Shown here: positions 1 through 10,832 of the stretch, piece by piece
Layout: each line of letters starts with the position of its first letter
Position numbering within the stretch: position 1 is the first letter of the stretch
NCBI GenBank assembly: GCA_963969495.1
Contig: OZ018333.1
Coordinates: 16,091,937-16,155,936 of the forward strand
Direction: 5' to 3'
Source: Ceratothoa steindachneri
Taxonomy: Eukaryota > Arthropoda > Malacostraca > Isopoda > Cymothoidae
Length of the DNA: 64,000 bases
Made by a program: the position numbers and the translations under genes
The notes under the pieces: model-generated
What the model was told of the DNA's origin: nothing
Database searches by the model: none
What the model saw: the letters and a program-made list of their open reading frames with translations, nothing else

Positions 1-890
1 TCTTAATGCATCCACAGCAGCGTAATTTGGAGCACCCAGTACATGTCTCCACACTTTATTTTCTATTTTTTGTAGTTTTTCCAGTTCGGTTTTATTCCAT
101 TCAACCACTGCCCCTCCTGTGAGTATGCTTATTAGCACTACACTCATTCAATATGTTTTTCTTATTAGGATCTTGTTGCACGATCTCTCCATCACAGAGA
201 ATGCCCTGTTTGACATTGTCCTTGTCTTTTCAATTTTATTTTCTTTGTTTTTTTCATATATTTTCTATTTCCTGTAATTATAATTCCTAGATATCTAATT
301 TATTGAACCACTGCTATATCATTGATCTTTTCTGGCTTGGGTTCTTTCCTATTTATAATCTTGCATTGGCTCTTCTGTTTGTTGATATTTAGGCCACATA
401 CTGCAGATTCTTCCATAACTAGGCTTATCATCTGTGCCATCTCTTTCCTACTATTTGATAATATGAGTCCATCAGCGGCAAAAAACAGCACTATGATGTA
501 GAATTACTGCTTCTAAAACCCATATGGCTCTTATTTATCTATTTAATAATGTTGTTTATAAGTAACACAAAGAGCAGTGGGGACCCTGTGCAACCTTGAC
601 GTATTCCACTGCCTAACTTTACTTCTCCAACTTTTCTAGGTCCCACATACAGCTAAGTCATGTTTTCTATATACATCGTTACTATGATATCTATAATCAT
701 AGGATCGCATTCGTAATTTTTCAATATTTTTATCAATGCTTTCCTGTCTACCAATCAAAGGCTCTCTCGAAGTCTATGGTTGTCACAATAAGATCCTGTT
801 TTCTCCGCTTACTATCTTCTATACAGTATTTTAAGATAAATAGATTATCCTCCAATTTTCTATCTTGCAGAAGATGATTTGATGTGTTCA
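1..890 (-). pseudogene. LINE reverse transcriptase fragment, clade unassigned, cut by the window start
   Basis: Read on the minus strand from about 890 down to 1, this encodes the middle and C-terminal part of a non-LTR retrotransposon RT. Visible blocks are TTIDFERAFDW (motif A, near 760-790), GSGIRQGCTGSPLLFVL (motif B, near 560-620), FAADGLILSNS (motif C, near 455-490, with FAAD where FADD is usual) and GLNINKQKS just after it. VWRHVLGAPNYAAVDALR close to base 1 is the C-terminal block seen in related elements. There are stops, for example a TAG right after FDW and others near 530. The frame has decayed and the element continues beyond the window. No EN domain is seen upstream. The clade (R4/Dong-like or another) cannot be settled by eye. 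Confidence 0.75.
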
Positions 891-1384
891 ATTTTTTTTA
901 TTTTACCAGATTCATTGTCAATTTGTAGTTGGTGTTAGTTAAGGTTATGGTGTGTGTGAAAGGATTTCTTCGTTGGGCACCCCAGATATATTTATATTCC
1001 ACCTAGTTTTGTGATCCTCTTTGCTATTGCGCTCCCCATAAGATTTTTGCGAAACGTTGATCGTTAAACCGGATTTTGGTGATACGATGACGTTCCGAGA
1101 AATTATTACTTGACTCCGAAAGGTAATGATGAATATTTTTGGCTTGGCGATGAGCAGAAATTCTGATATGATTTTGCCTTCGAGCAAAATGGTGCTGAAA
1201 ACAAGAAGACTGCAGTTCTATTTATTTAGTGGCTTTGGGTAGCAAATGGAGGAAATTTGGTCAAACGCATTTTTTTTTGTCTTCCTTAACAAAATTTAAA
1301 TATAATATTGTGGTTGTAATTTGATGCTCACCGAGTGTCGTTACGATCGAGCTAACTCATTTTAACTTCTACCTCTCGCAGGGC
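891..1384. other. No gene recognised; A/T-rich spacer
   Basis: A minus-strand open stretch at 945-1187 shows no domain that I recognise. The rest is AT-rich. This could be the 5' part of the LINE fragment at 1-890, but nothing in the sequence proves it. Confidence 0.4.
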
Positions 1385-1735
1385 ATCGAATCTGACTTAC
1401 CTACAAATACAAGAAAACATGGTGTTGGCATCTTTGTTCATGAAAATATTAAGATTGGGAGAACATTTATCGACTATCCAAATACATTAGGTTTCTATCT
1501 TCCAATATTTAAAATTACTGTTTTAGTTGTCTACAGACTGACAAGTAATTCACTTGTGGATAACATTGCTTTGGTTTCCTCCTTAGAATCTCTTTGTGTT
1601 AACAAAGAAGTTAATTTGGTTATGATTTTAATCTACCTTCTATCAATTGGTCACTTGATGTGACAATAGATTCTACTTTAAATAATTTAAAATTTCTTGA
1701 TTTATTCACTCTTCTAGCTTTGACTCAGTGGGTGA
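1385..1735 (+). pseudogene. LINE A (CR1-like), endonuclease fragment
   Basis: This is part of the apurinic-like endonuclease domain of a CR1-type LINE ORF2. HGVGIFVHENIKIG, TVLVVYRLTSNS and, after a one-base shift near 1625, DFNLPSINWSLDV match the order of EN blocks (central strand, then the GDFN catalytic block). The reading frame stops making LINE sense near 1735, where minus-strand gypsy sequence begins. The end of the same EN domain resumes at about 3085, so the gypsy fragment at 1736-3081 appears to sit inside LINE A. The start of EN with the catalytic Glu is not visible. Confidence 0.65.
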
Positions 1736-2960
1736 AGATGGAAGTGTCGACCAATCAAAAAGTGACGCCACTTGCGCAGTGCCTCCATGAAAGCACATGC
1801 ATCTCACTCGACAGCTGCGTGGTGACGTTTTCCAGGAGCAATCAATGTGAAAAGAAAGCAACTGGTTTGCCATTTTGTGTCAGAGATGCTGCGATGGCCC
1901 CTGCTGAAGCATCTGTCTCAACAACAAATTGTGTGCTGTTCTCTATTGCACAGAGTGAAGCCTGCGAGATCTCCTGCTTGAGTTTTTGGAAAGCCTCTAG
2001 TGCCATGGGTGTCATTGGAAAACTCTCTCAATCAACAATGGGTCTAATTTCCTCAGAGAAGTTTGCAACCCTCTTTGGCATAGTGGGGCAGGAGTCCAAA
2101 AGCTTGCTGCCGTGCTTTGGCATCCGATGGGGTTGGCATCTCAAGTAGTGCTCGTAATCGCTCTAGATCAGGGCTAATCTTATGTTATTTGATGATGTGA
2201 CCCAGTGTTGTGATTGCAGTCTGAGCATACTTGCTTTTGTCTTAATTGATTGTCAGCCCATACTTCTCACCTGCTGAACAGAAATGTTTTAAATTAGCAT
2301 CATGCTCTTCCTTTGAGTGCCCACAGACTGTGATGTCATCCACGTAGGCGAAGGTGTCCTTTAACTCTTCGATGCAGATGATGTCTAGGATCTGCTGAAA
2401 CTAGCCACCCCATTGGTAATGCCAAATGGGATCCGTGTAAACTCAACAAGTCGTTCACCAGCCTCAAAGGCAGTGTACATTTGCTGTTCAGTCTTCAAGG
2501 GTATTTGGTGATAAGGTGACTTGAGATAGATGGAGCTAAAGTAGCTGAACTTGGAGATCTTCTCTGCCATCTCGAAGATAGATGGCACTGGGTATTCATT
2601 TAGATTCGTAAAACGGTGATTGTTTGAGAGTAATCTACTGCCATTCTCCTTTTGCTTCCATTCTGCACAACCACAACTTGCGCTTTCGCCATAGGCTTCG
2701 ACTAGGTACCATGAACCCTCCTGAAGTAAGCGCTCTGCCTCATCTTTGATGAACTTAATTTCTTTTTCACTATAGTGATGGGATTTGATCTGTACAGGGC
2801 GACATTCAGGGATTAGGTTCCCAAACAGAGTTGTGGGGTCCACGGTAGCAAACGCTAAACTTCACAGCTTCAAGGGAAGTTGGCATCCCCCAAACTCAAT
2901 GTACACCAACTTATGTTGACTCAAAAAGTCATGACCCAGCAAGACAAATCTTTCAGTTCA
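1736..2960 (-). pseudogene. pol: Ty3/gypsy LTR retrotransposon pol fragment (protease end, RT, RNase H)
   Basis: On the minus strand the order is that of gypsy pol. It starts with LLGHDFLSQHKLVYIEFGG, the C-terminal end of the aspartic protease (about 2960-2880). RT follows with FSYFSSIYLKSPYHQIPL (motif A, where IYLK stands for the usual DLKSGY), IPFGITNGVASF and, after a break, FAYVDDITV (motif C, near 2330). The last part is an RNase H block, FVVETDASAGAIAASLTQNG (near 1900). The longest open piece is 2385-2843; downstream there are several stops, for example within the LTINxDKSK block and near 1850. No LTRs are visible next to it. It looks like a fragment inserted in LINE A. Confidence 0.8.
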
Positions 2961-2994
2961 AGTAGTCAACCTTTCAACTTCATAATTCTCAACC

Positions 2995-3081
2995 ATGGAT
3001 AAGTTCTTGTGTCCAGGCACCCTAGACATTGACCCAGAGTCATCGACAGCAGCAGATGAGTGGGAGATGTTTTTACAATTG
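2995..3081 (+). pseudogene. gag: Possible gypsy gag start, opposite strand to the adjacent pol
   Basis: Beginning at an ATG, about 29 codons read CPGTLDIDPESSTAADEWE, which resembles the N-terminus of Ty3/gypsy gag proteins (a PE/PGxLDxDP...W pattern). It lies on the plus strand while the neighbouring pol is on the minus strand, so the gypsy piece is internally rearranged or made of two fragments. The frame then runs into LINE A sequence near 3085. The assignment rests on one short motif. Confidence 0.45.
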
Positions 3082-3084
3082 AGC

Positions 3085-5132
3085 AAGATAGAGTATCAAA
3101 TATTGACCTAGTTGTGCCACTTCTTGGATGTGACCACTTTCCAGTTTTGTTTGTTAATTCTTTCAATATTCTTAATTCAGGTTAATTTGTAAACCATGGT
3201 TTTGACTTTTTCAAGGGTAATTATAACTTAATTAATGATTTTTAAAAGAATATTAACTAGGATGTTGAATTTTTTTGGCCTTAGTGTGGAACAATATTAC
3301 ACAAGATTTAAGAAGATTTTATATAATCCCTTTCATCATTAGATAATACATTCTAATAAAAAGTGCCCATTCAAAGCAGCCTCCTTGAATTAAAAACATT
3401 TCCTGTTCCAAAACGTCAAAAGTGGCGAGCATGGCTAAGTTATAAGGATGCTCATAATAGATTTGGTAGGACTTCACCTACATATTGCTATTATGCTGTG
3501 GAATATATTTAAGACCAAGTCATTGCAGTACAGTGCATCAGTGAAATTAGCTGTTGCTAGGTATGAGTTATCCCTGGTCTCAGGTGGTCAATCTGGTGTC
3601 AAACGTTTCCAGTTATCTTCGAAGAAAAAAGGTAGATTGACTTACTATTGTCCTACTGCTTGTTGATGATGCTTGGTATGTTGATGGTGCTGATATGGCA
3701 AATTGTCTTGCTGGTGCATTTTCCTCTGTATTTTCAAATATTACCTTAGTCGATCCTTAACCTATAGAGTCATGTAATAGTAACCTGCTGTTTGACTGTT
3801 ATTCTTTTGATATACTCGTATATGATGTTGAAAGATCCCTATTAAAACTTAAATCTACTGTGTGTGTGTGTGACCTGATTACTTGCCTTCTATATTTATT
3901 CAGAAAGTATCTTCTTTCAGAGATGGTCCCACTTGATTGGAAGGATGCAAATGTCATGCCTTTATTCAAGAGTGGTGTGCACTCAGAGCCTCTAAACTAT
4001 AGACCAATAAGTCTTACTTCAGTATTTTCTAAAACTCTCAAAAGAATAATTATCTCTCAATTGTATACTTACTTGGATGAAAACCAACTGTTCTCGCCTC
4101 GCCAATATGGTTTCAGGGCTGCTAGATCAGTCAGAGATCAGCTTTTATTTACTTATAATTATGTTACTGAATTTTATGAAAAGGATTTCTTAGGTGATGT
4201 TGTTTTCTGATTTTAAAAAGGCGTTTGATGTTGTTAACCACCAATTAATACTTTCTATACTATCCAATTTAGGTATAAGAGGTTGTTTATTAGGATGGCT
4301 CAATGATTACCTGTCTGATAAGAAAATGAGGGTAGTGGTGCATGGTGACTATAGTTATAGTGTTAATGTTGGTAGTGGTGTTCCTCAAGGTTCTGTTATT
4401 AGCCCTCTGCTTTTCTTGATTTCCATTGATCATGTTGTTTCAGGACTATCATGCCATTATTGTCTCTTTACTGACGTTTTGAAATTATACCTTGCCTCTT
4501 CAGTATCAAATTCGGATCATGAGATGTATCATAATCGTCTGCAGAATGATATTACTTTGTTATATGTAACCAGCCTTTTATGGGGCTTGTCTTTCTCTGT
4601 TGGTAAATGTACTGTAATGAAATTCTGTAGACTGTTTCATTGTAGACCAGTCTTCCACCACTACTTAATCAGTGTGCATCCAATTCAAATCATTGACAAT
4701 TATAAAGATCTGGGTATTCATATAGACTCCTCTCTTAAATTCCATTTACATGTGATTATGCCTCTGTAGTTTGGTTTACTGGTTATTTGGATGACCTCCA
4801 CTTATGGAGAAATAGGATTTCAGAATTTGCTGTATGGTGAACGTCTTTCTAGATTGAATCTCTACTCAATTAAAGGTCGTTTAATTAGAGCTAATCTTAT
4901 TATGATATTCAAAATTTTGAAAGGGCTTTGTCCCCATTTAGAGCATCTCCTGGTTAAAAATTTGAATGGTATAACTAAGGGCCACTCGGAGAAATTAGTT
5001 GTTCAGCACTGTAACACCGAGGTTAGAGTATGGAAGGGGGGGGATGCATTCCTTAATTATTTTAATTATTTATTTATAAATATCATTCTTCATCTTGAGA
5101 TTTTCTCTATATCGAATCTATTTACTTCTTGA
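3085..5132 (+). pseudogene. LINE A (CR1-like), end of endonuclease and reverse transcriptase
   Basis: The segment opens with SNIDLVVPLLGCDHFPV (about 3095-3150), the last EN block, with CDH where SDH is usual. A linker rich in Trp and basic residues follows (PKRQKWRAWLSYKDAHNRFG, about 3407-3466). RT is spread over frames 3860-4210 and 4194-4769: NYRPISLTSVFSKTLKRI, then FXDFKKAFDVVNHQLI (motif A, across a shift near 4200), GSGVPQGSVISPLLFLI (motif B) and FTDVLKLYL (motif C, with FTDV replacing FADD, so catalytically dead). The thumb and C-terminal part is at 4791-5000 (YGERLSRLNLYSIKGRLIRA). Several shifts and substitutions show an old copy. Confidence 0.8.
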
Positions 5133-5219
5133 CTTTTTAAACTTTAGGTTGGCCCTTGAAACATTGTTTTCCATTTATCTAGACTTATTATTCTTGTTGG
5201 TTGGGTTAGTTCTTGATCT

Positions 5220-5425
5220 TCGATTTCTTTCTTGATGCATCTTCCTTTTTATTGCATTTATCTTGAGTTGATTTCTTGTTCCTTATAGATGAGTTGGTCC
5301 TTGAAGCGTTTTCTTTCCGTTTTCCTTGACTTCTGTTTTCTCTCGAGTCGATTTCTTGGTCCTTCTTGATTAGTTAGTCCTTGAAGCGTTTTCCTTGATT
5401 TCCGTTTTCTTCTGGAGATTTCTTC
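5220..5425. repeat. Imperfect direct repeats, about 80-bp period
   Basis: The block beginning GTTGGTCCTTGAAGCG at 5293 recurs at 5373 as GTTAGTCCTTGAAGCG, and the following bases stay similar (TTTCCGTTTTCCTTGA-like). A weaker related unit lies near 5149. The repeat sits between the two halves of the LINE A C-terminus and next to a tRNA-like block, so it may be the body of a SINE. Confidence 0.55.
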
Positions 5426-5429
5426 GTAA

Positions 5430-5510
5430 AAGGTTGTGGACTTTGAGTTTTGAACGCGGGACCTCTGATTTAAACGCCAGTCACTCTAGCCATTACGCCA
5501 CAGCTTAGTG
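5430..5510 (-). mobile_element. tRNA-like SINE head (A box and B box), minus strand
   Basis: On the minus strand TGGCGTAATGG fits the internal A box of RNA polymerase III promoters, and GTTCAAAAC about 50 bases further on fits the B box (GWTCRANNC). The order and spacing are those of a tRNA. No full cloverleaf with a clean acceptor stem could be drawn, so a tRNA-derived SINE head is more likely than a working tRNA gene. It lies inside a LINE A copy. Confidence 0.5.
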
Positions 5511-5530
5511 TGTTCTGAGTTGTTAATTTA

Positions 5531-5722
5531 ATGGGCTATTTATATTATCGCGTTGGAAGGAATTTTTCTCTGATACATCTTCGCACCCCTACAAGAGCAC
5601 GATTCTTTTCTCATAGGGTCATTAATATTTGGAACAGATTTTCAGATTCTATGGGGTCTGTTAATTCTTTTAAGCGCCAACTCAACTTACATATTGGTCA
5701 CCTTTTATACGAGTTTGATTGA
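5531..5722 (+). pseudogene. LINE A ORF2 C-terminus
   Basis: The last block of a CR1-like ORF2 is visible: RARFFSHRVINIWNRFSDSM, then VNSFKRQLNLHIGHLLYEFD and a stop. This matches the conserved FFxxRVxxxWNxLP...FKxxLD tail of the clade. It is separated from the preceding LINE A block (ending near 5130) by the repeat and tRNA-like material. Confidence 0.7.
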
Positions 5723-5869
5723 AGTATTTATTTAAGCCAACCTGGTCAAACCACAATTACCCAAACAGCCCAAGAGCATACAACCCAAGCTTTAACAACA
5801 CAGAAGTCCTTGGTTGGAGGTTTCATATGTTTCTAGATGAGGTCTCAAGCCTCATCTAGGTAAGACATC

Positions 5870-6292
5870 AGGAAAATACGAGAGTACAGGGTGGGGGAGG
5901 GAAAGGAAAGAGATGCAGATGAAATAGAGCGGAGGTTATACAGGTTAAAAGAGGTTCTTCAAGGATAGGAAGGCTGAGTTGTCTTTACACTAATGCTCGT
6001 AGTCTTAGAAATAAGAAGGATGAGTTATTTAGTTATATTATTGATGAAGATATAGTGGTTAACACTCTTCCCCGGCAATCGCTGGGTCGGCAGTTCAAAT
6101 CTCCATCTGGATTCTTTTTAAGCTGACACTATTTACTAAGGGAGGTTACCAACGTGACTGGGCATCATGGTCGGGAGTTCGGGCTTGCCCTGGCTGATGT
6201 AGGCCTGGGAAGCAACATAGCTTTATAGGAAGACTAAAACCAGCAAAAAAAAATTTCACTTTAATAGAATAATGGAGTAATGAAAATAAATT
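5870..6292 (+). pseudogene. LINE B 5' part of ORF2, split by a SINE
   Basis: The bases at 5870-6046 align closely with the LINE B copy at 23890-24090 and encode LSCLYTNARSLRNKKDELFS, the first endonuclease block. The match is lost at 6047, where a tRNA-like SINE starts, and returns at about 6260-6292 with the bases corresponding to 24111-24143 (ATGAAAATAAATTT). At 6293 it is cut again by a TIR element. Confidence 0.7.
6047..6258 (+). mobile_element. tRNA-like SINE inserted in LINE B
   Basis: TATAGTGGTTAACAC (6051-6065) resembles an A box and GTTCAAATC (6093-6101) fits the B box. About 140 bases of tRNA-unrelated body follow, ending in an A-run at 6244-6254. LINE B sequence lies on both sides, which bounds the insertion. 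A clear TSD was not found. The layout (tRNA head, body, A tail) is that of a SINE. Confidence 0.6.
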
Positions 6293-6770
6293 TGGTAATA
6301 CTTCAGTTTAGGGGCACTGTTTATGGGCTACAAATCGGGCCTTATATCGTCAAACGTCAAAAGGAGAAGCCCCCTCATTTCGAAAGTAACAATAAAATGT
6401 TAATTTTTTGGCGAAAATAGCCTAAAGTAGGCGACACTATCGTCTTTAGCCGATAGCACGTTTATCAAAATAACCAAGACGATAGCGCTGCCTAATTTAG
6501 GCTATGACCGCCAACAATTAATTTTTTTTTTAGTTACTTTGGAAATAAATTTCAGCCGAAATCTATCGGGACCAAGTTGCTATTATGTTTCGTTCAGACG
6601 TGCAGAAACGATTTGTTAAGAAAAAAAAAGAAAAAAAGTGAGAACATTATTCTATAAACAATTACAATTATATACTGGGAGGCTGCGCCTCCCCGACCCC
6701 CCCAATTTATTGAAATATCAGGGTCATCGCAGAGCGATCCCCTTCACGAGCCGTAAATCGAAATTAGTCC
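6293..6770 (+). mobile_element. Second copy of the GGTAATACTT TIR element (partial)
   Basis: It starts GGTAATACTTCAGTTTAGGG at 6293, matching the left TIR of the 761-bp element at 14082. Bases 6672-6735 (TATACTGGGAGGCTGCGCCT and the GGTCATCGCAG-like stretch after it) match the reverse complement of that element near 14650-14710. A separate palindromic repeat (6381-6542) lies inside. The opposite TIR was not found before LINE G begins near 7150, so this copy is truncated. Confidence 0.6.
6381..6542. repeat. Palindromic fold-back repeat (MITE-like), about 70-bp arms
   Basis: The left arm, from CGAAAGTAAC at 6381 to ATCGTCTTTAG near 6453, is matched by the reverse complement of the right arm, from AAGACGATAGC near 6476 to GTTACTTTGG at 6542. 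The pairing is imperfect but continuous through GGCG and TAGCCTAAAnTAGG. About 25 bases form the loop. It lies inside the TIR element copy at 6293. Confidence 0.7.
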
Positions 6771-7149
6771 AAAAAGGTGAACATAGTGGAACATGGACAA
6801 AATATTATGAGGCCAGGACCGTGAACAGCAGAGGCGAGCGCGTGACGCAGATCTTCAGGTTTACTCTATCTCCACCTTTCACTATTATGAATGAGCCGCG
6901 CTTCTTTTAAATGAGACCACGATCTACATATAGAAAAGTCTATTAAATTTACCGAGGAATTAACACAAGTCGTATTGAAGTCGAACAAACCGTATTCACA
7001 GGAATCGCGCCCTTTTAAATTTTCGGTTTCAGGCTAGCCAATGTCTGAAATAAGGTTGAATTAAGGATGGCCAGTGTGTGAAATTAATGGTTTAGTTTCA
7101 CAAAAATAGTTAAATGAAACTGACATTAGTAATTATAAAAAAAATCAAT
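6771..7149. other. No gene recognised
   Basis: The frame at 6638-6910 has no recognisable domain. A short direct similarity (AGCCAATGTCTGAAAT near 7034, GGCCAGTGTGTGAAAT near 7069) is the only structure seen. Confidence 0.35.
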
Positions 7150-7297
7150 GCATTACTAAATAATATAATTAGTAGAGGTGCAGGCATTTACTAAATAATA
7201 AAGAAGAAAGGAAAAAACAAAATAACAAAACAAATACAACGCCGTGATTGGCATTGTATGAATCGAAGACGGGTATGTTGAGGGATAGTTAAAAGAG

Positions 7298-8098
7298 TCA
7301 GAAACAGGACAACCAGAGTAAGGCGAAATGGGGGCAATCCAATAAAAGGTGGGCGACCGATTGTTCCCCACCGCAGAAACAACAGCAAGGGCTGATATGA
7401 ACATTACCCGAAAAAAGATATCCGTGAATAAGTCTCGTGTGGCTAATGCGAACTCGGCAAAGGGTCACCAACAACGACCGCATTCTATGACGGCTCGAGG
7501 GCAAAGAGTGAATACAATTTTTAATTTTGTATAGTTTGGATGAAGAACAGTTATCACATTCCTTCTGCCACAGTTTAAAAATATATTTTCTTATTGAAGG
7601 AAAGTAGTCCCTAAAAGGCAGAGCTGAGTTCTCAGAGGACACATAATGTACTGAGTGGACCAGCCGATCAGCCCTTGCGTTGCCCAGGACCCCCACATGT
7701 CCAGGGACCCATCAAAAAATAAATCTATATCGTGACGCATTTTGGATCAGCCAGTGGCAAATTTCTGTGACTATGGGATAGGGCGCATTAAAAGATCTAA
7801 TTGACTGTAAGACACTCCTTGAGTCGGAAAAAATGACAAAATCACTAAAAGGTAAAATTTGAATGAGTATAAAGGCTAAAAGGATTGCTGAAAGTTCAGG
7901 GATAAAAATGGATGCTGCTGGCGGCAAAGATAGAGTTAGGAATTCTCCTCCTGGGTAGGTGGCTGAGGCACCCACGCCACCGTCCGACTTAGAGCTATCT
8001 GTGCATAGTGGGCAGCATTGTTTGTGTGAGATCGAATGCTCTAAGAACAGGCTCTTAATGATGCGAGGGTCCATGGAAGCTTTCTCCAGGCTCCACAT
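7298..8098 (-). pseudogene. LINE G ORF2, RNase H and C-terminal Cys-rich domain
   Basis: On the minus strand 8098-7712 encodes FIPELSAILLAFILIQI (RNase H block with the catalytic Glu) and FVIFSDSRSVLQSIRSFNAP (the SDS block with a catalytic Asp). After a stop, 7696-7298 continues with GHVGVLGNARADRL (final RNase H block with Asp), then RISHTRLIHGYLFSG and a Cys/His knuckle CCFCGGEQSVAHLLLDCP, the usual end of I-like ORF2 proteins. The first RNase H block (YTDGS) is degenerate near 8010 (LCTDSSKSDGGVG). One stop and at least one shift break it. Confidence 0.78.
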
Positions 8099-8253
8099 GT
8101 TGATATATACTGTGGGGAGGGAGCACGCTAACTAGGCTCAGTAAGGATGGAAGGGTAAGGACCCTTGGAGCACCCAGGTTAGAGAGATGATCTCCTAGGC
8201 GAAGGTTCAAGGGGCGGGGGTAAAGATGGCAACTTATCATATGCCGCCGTTGA

Positions 8254-8934
8254 TTAGGCAGCATACAGGCATCTGTAGACCTCTGATACAGGGGCTTGCT
8301 GTACTCGGCAGAGGTATCGCATGCAGATTTGAAGTCTATGGTAGGGCAAAAGGAGTACCCCACTCTCGCAGTAAAGGCTGTTGACAGGAGAAGTACGGAA
8401 GGCTCCACTGAAAAGGCGAACTTCGAGGTTTCGAATGGGGTTCAACATTTTAAGGGCTGAAGGGGAAGCCGATGAGTAAATTTGACAGCTACAATCCAAT
8501 TTGGATTGTACTAGGGCTGTGCATAATGTCCACAATGTTTGTAGGTCGCTGCACCACGGAGTGTGTGAGAGGACATTCAAAATGTCTAGAGCCCGCATAC
8601 CGCCCGTTCGAAGTCGGCGTAGGTGTGGTAACCAGGATAACTTTGGATCGAGAGTTACGCCAAGAAACCGAAACTCGGAGACAAACTCTATATCTTCGCC
8701 TTGGAAGAGATAGATGGCGGAACAAGAACCCCTCTACCCCGGTGGAAAACTTTACTTTGGTTTTGTTCGTGGAAAAGCAGAATCCCTTAAATTGTGCTCT
8801 TTTTGATACAGCATCGACCGCCAATTGTTGCCGACGCGTTGCTGATGGCAGGCGAGGTGAGGAACAGTATGATGATCAGCATAACGGCCCCTGATCTTAT
8901 TAATCCTCTTCCAGATCTTAGCAGTAGGTGTCAT
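8254..8934 (-). pseudogene. LINE G ORF2, linker joined to RT thumb with the RT core missing
   Basis: TPTAKIWKRINKIRGRY (8934-8870) is the linker found before RT in I-like elements. About 40 codons further on the sequence is already FKGFCFSTNKTKVKFS, the block that follows motif C, then EFRFLGVTLDPKLSWLPHLR and MRALDILNVLSHTPWCSD of the thumb. RT motifs 1 to C, some 350 residues in related elements such as LINE E here, are absent. The junction lies between about 8870 and 8800. The copy therefore cannot encode an active RT. Confidence 0.72.
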
Positions 8935-9050
8935 AGAAGAAATTGATGAAACATATCGGTGCCATGAATGTCGGCCAGCCTGACGAAGGGTTATTTGGCA
9001 AAGTGCACGGGCTCGGTTTCGGTCGACTTTTTGTACAAAGTTGGGTTCTT

Positions 9051-9960
9051 TCAGAATCGGGCATGGGCTAACTTGTAGTTTTTAATATCTGTTTCACACG
9101 CCGAGGTGCACCAGGGCACGGTTAAGTGGCCCGGTGAGCGTCGCCTCCGTGCGATGATATGTTTTGCTGCATTGTAGGTAATCAATGTAAAGTATTCTAC
9201 TGCCGCGTCCACTCCATTGAAGGTCCCCAAGGATGCACTTGTGACGGACGCCTCTTGGAAACCTTCCCAATCTGCATGACCTAAGTCCCACTTAAGGGGC
9301 ATGGTTGTATGAGGGCTAACTTGTAAGGCCGACAAAACAATAGAGAAGTGGTCACTCCCATAGACATCGTCAAGAATTAACCATCGAAATTTCGTGAAGC
9401 AATCCGGGGAACTAACAGACAGGTCAACACAGCTAAAAGAGTTCATCTGGACATGATAAGAGGTAAAATCGCCAGTATTTAAAATACACATAAAGTCAGA
9501 TAATAAAAGAGACTCTAAAACACTGCCTTTGGCATTTCGAGTGATGTCACCCCAGTATTGGTGACGGGCGTTAAAATCTCCTAGTAATAAGAATGGGGAT
9601 GGCAACTGGTCTATAAGTTATAAAAGGTCGGGTATTGACAATGATAAACAAGGGGGTAGGTAAATAAAGTAAACGGTAAAAAGCTTAGTAAGAAAAACCC
9701 TCATGGCAACAGCTTCGAGGGTAGCATGTAGGGGATGGGAGAAACATGGTGGGATGAAGATACCATGATTGACCCCATCCCTTCATGAGAGGAGCTTCCA
9801 ACAGGAGCAATAGAGATGAAAGTGAGAAAGCCGGGTACCGGCGGAAAGGGCCTTATACCGAGTTTATTCTCCTAAAGACAAATAACAACGGGGTGGATAG
9901 TCGTCCAAAGAATTTTGAGTTCTTCCCACTTTGGAAGAACGCCTTGACAATTCCATTGTA
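9051..9960 (-). pseudogene. LINE G ORF2, endonuclease domain
   Basis: The endonuclease starts near 9955 with ILQWNCQGVLPKWEELK and continues with a TAG in the place of the usual Gln just before the catalytic Glu (CL*EN). After further damage, 9605-9051 is open and reads PFLLLGDFNARHQYWGD (GDFN block), NSFSCVDLSVSSPD and DDVYGSDHFSIVLS (SDH block), then the WEGF linker. The order and motifs are those of the apurinic-like endonuclease of I-like LINEs, which nicks target DNA before reverse transcription. Confidence 0.8.
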
Positions 9961-10089
9961 AAATGGAAGATATTATGTGGGATGGTTAGATACCACTGTG
10001 GATATCTTTTTTCTCTTTTGTGGCCGATATTGTATTTGAGATTTGTTCCAAAGAGCTTGGGAGACGGAGAGTTGATTTTTGAGGAGCCT

Positions 10090-10832
10090 ACTTTTGCAGG
10101 GGAAGAGATCCTAGATAGAGCAGTAACTGGGGCTTCTTTCGAGGATTTTGGAGAACCGACCGAGTCCCTTGATTGTAATTCGGGCTCACAACCTGGTGGA
10201 AAAGGAAGATCGAGAAGGGATTTTCGGCCGGTAGATCCGGATTCATGGGTCGAGGGTATTTTCGGTGTCTAAGGAGTTGGTCCAACCGCCGCGATTGGTG
10301 ATGTTGGAGTATTAATTGCTTTCATGGGATCATGGGTAGGAGGGTGAGTAGAACGAACAGGCGATCTGAGCGAGATGTGTGGAGCTGGATGTATATCTGC
10401 CTTCGTTTGGATTAGGATTGGACCTACGTCCTGTGAAGGGTGGGACGGACTTTAGGGCATAGAATGTTCAGCCATAGGGATAGAGTCCATTGAAGATTCT
10501 CGGGGTTTGGTCGAGTCAGCTCCAGAGCCTGCCCGCTTATTGGTGGTCGATGACCCAGGTGAGGAATCCTTCCTCTTACCAATGCGCTTTGGGTCTCGGG
10601 GCTGGGTGGATGAACCTTCACTGGTCAATGTTGTGGATTCTTTCAAATAGCGTCTATGTCTTCAAGTGTCTTTCCCTGATCGTCTCTCCCAGCTAGAGCT
10701 GCTGGAGAGAGGGGGCTAGATTGGTTATCTCGGTGTGAGAGCGATGCTTCGCTGCATATACTGAATGTTTCCGACGCTGCGAGTAGATGTAGGATGAAGT
10801 GCTTCAGACTGGTCGGAACTCGAGCGTGATGG
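10090..10832 (-). pseudogene. LINE G ORF1 C-terminal part, frame-shifted
   Basis: Minus-strand pieces at 10903-10643, 10646-10452 and 10285-10088 are low in hydrophobic residues and rich in Ser, Pro, Lys and Arg, as are ORF1 tails (for example KRIGKRKDSSPGSSTTNKRA). They lie in different frames between ORF1 and the endonuclease start, which indicates at least two shifts. No further domain is visible. Confidence 0.45.

Noticed and set aside
1660..2148. 162-codon plus-strand frame
   Set aside because: It lies antisense to the gypsy RNase H region, apart from a short LINE A EN stretch at its start; no independent domain.
5430..6101. Functional tRNA genes
   Set aside because: A and B boxes are present, but no complete cloverleaf with paired acceptor stem could be formed; they continue into SINE bodies.
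8472..8894. 140-codon plus-strand frame and overlapping 70-codon frame
   Set aside because: Antisense to the LINE G RT thumb and linker, which carry the recognisable motifs.
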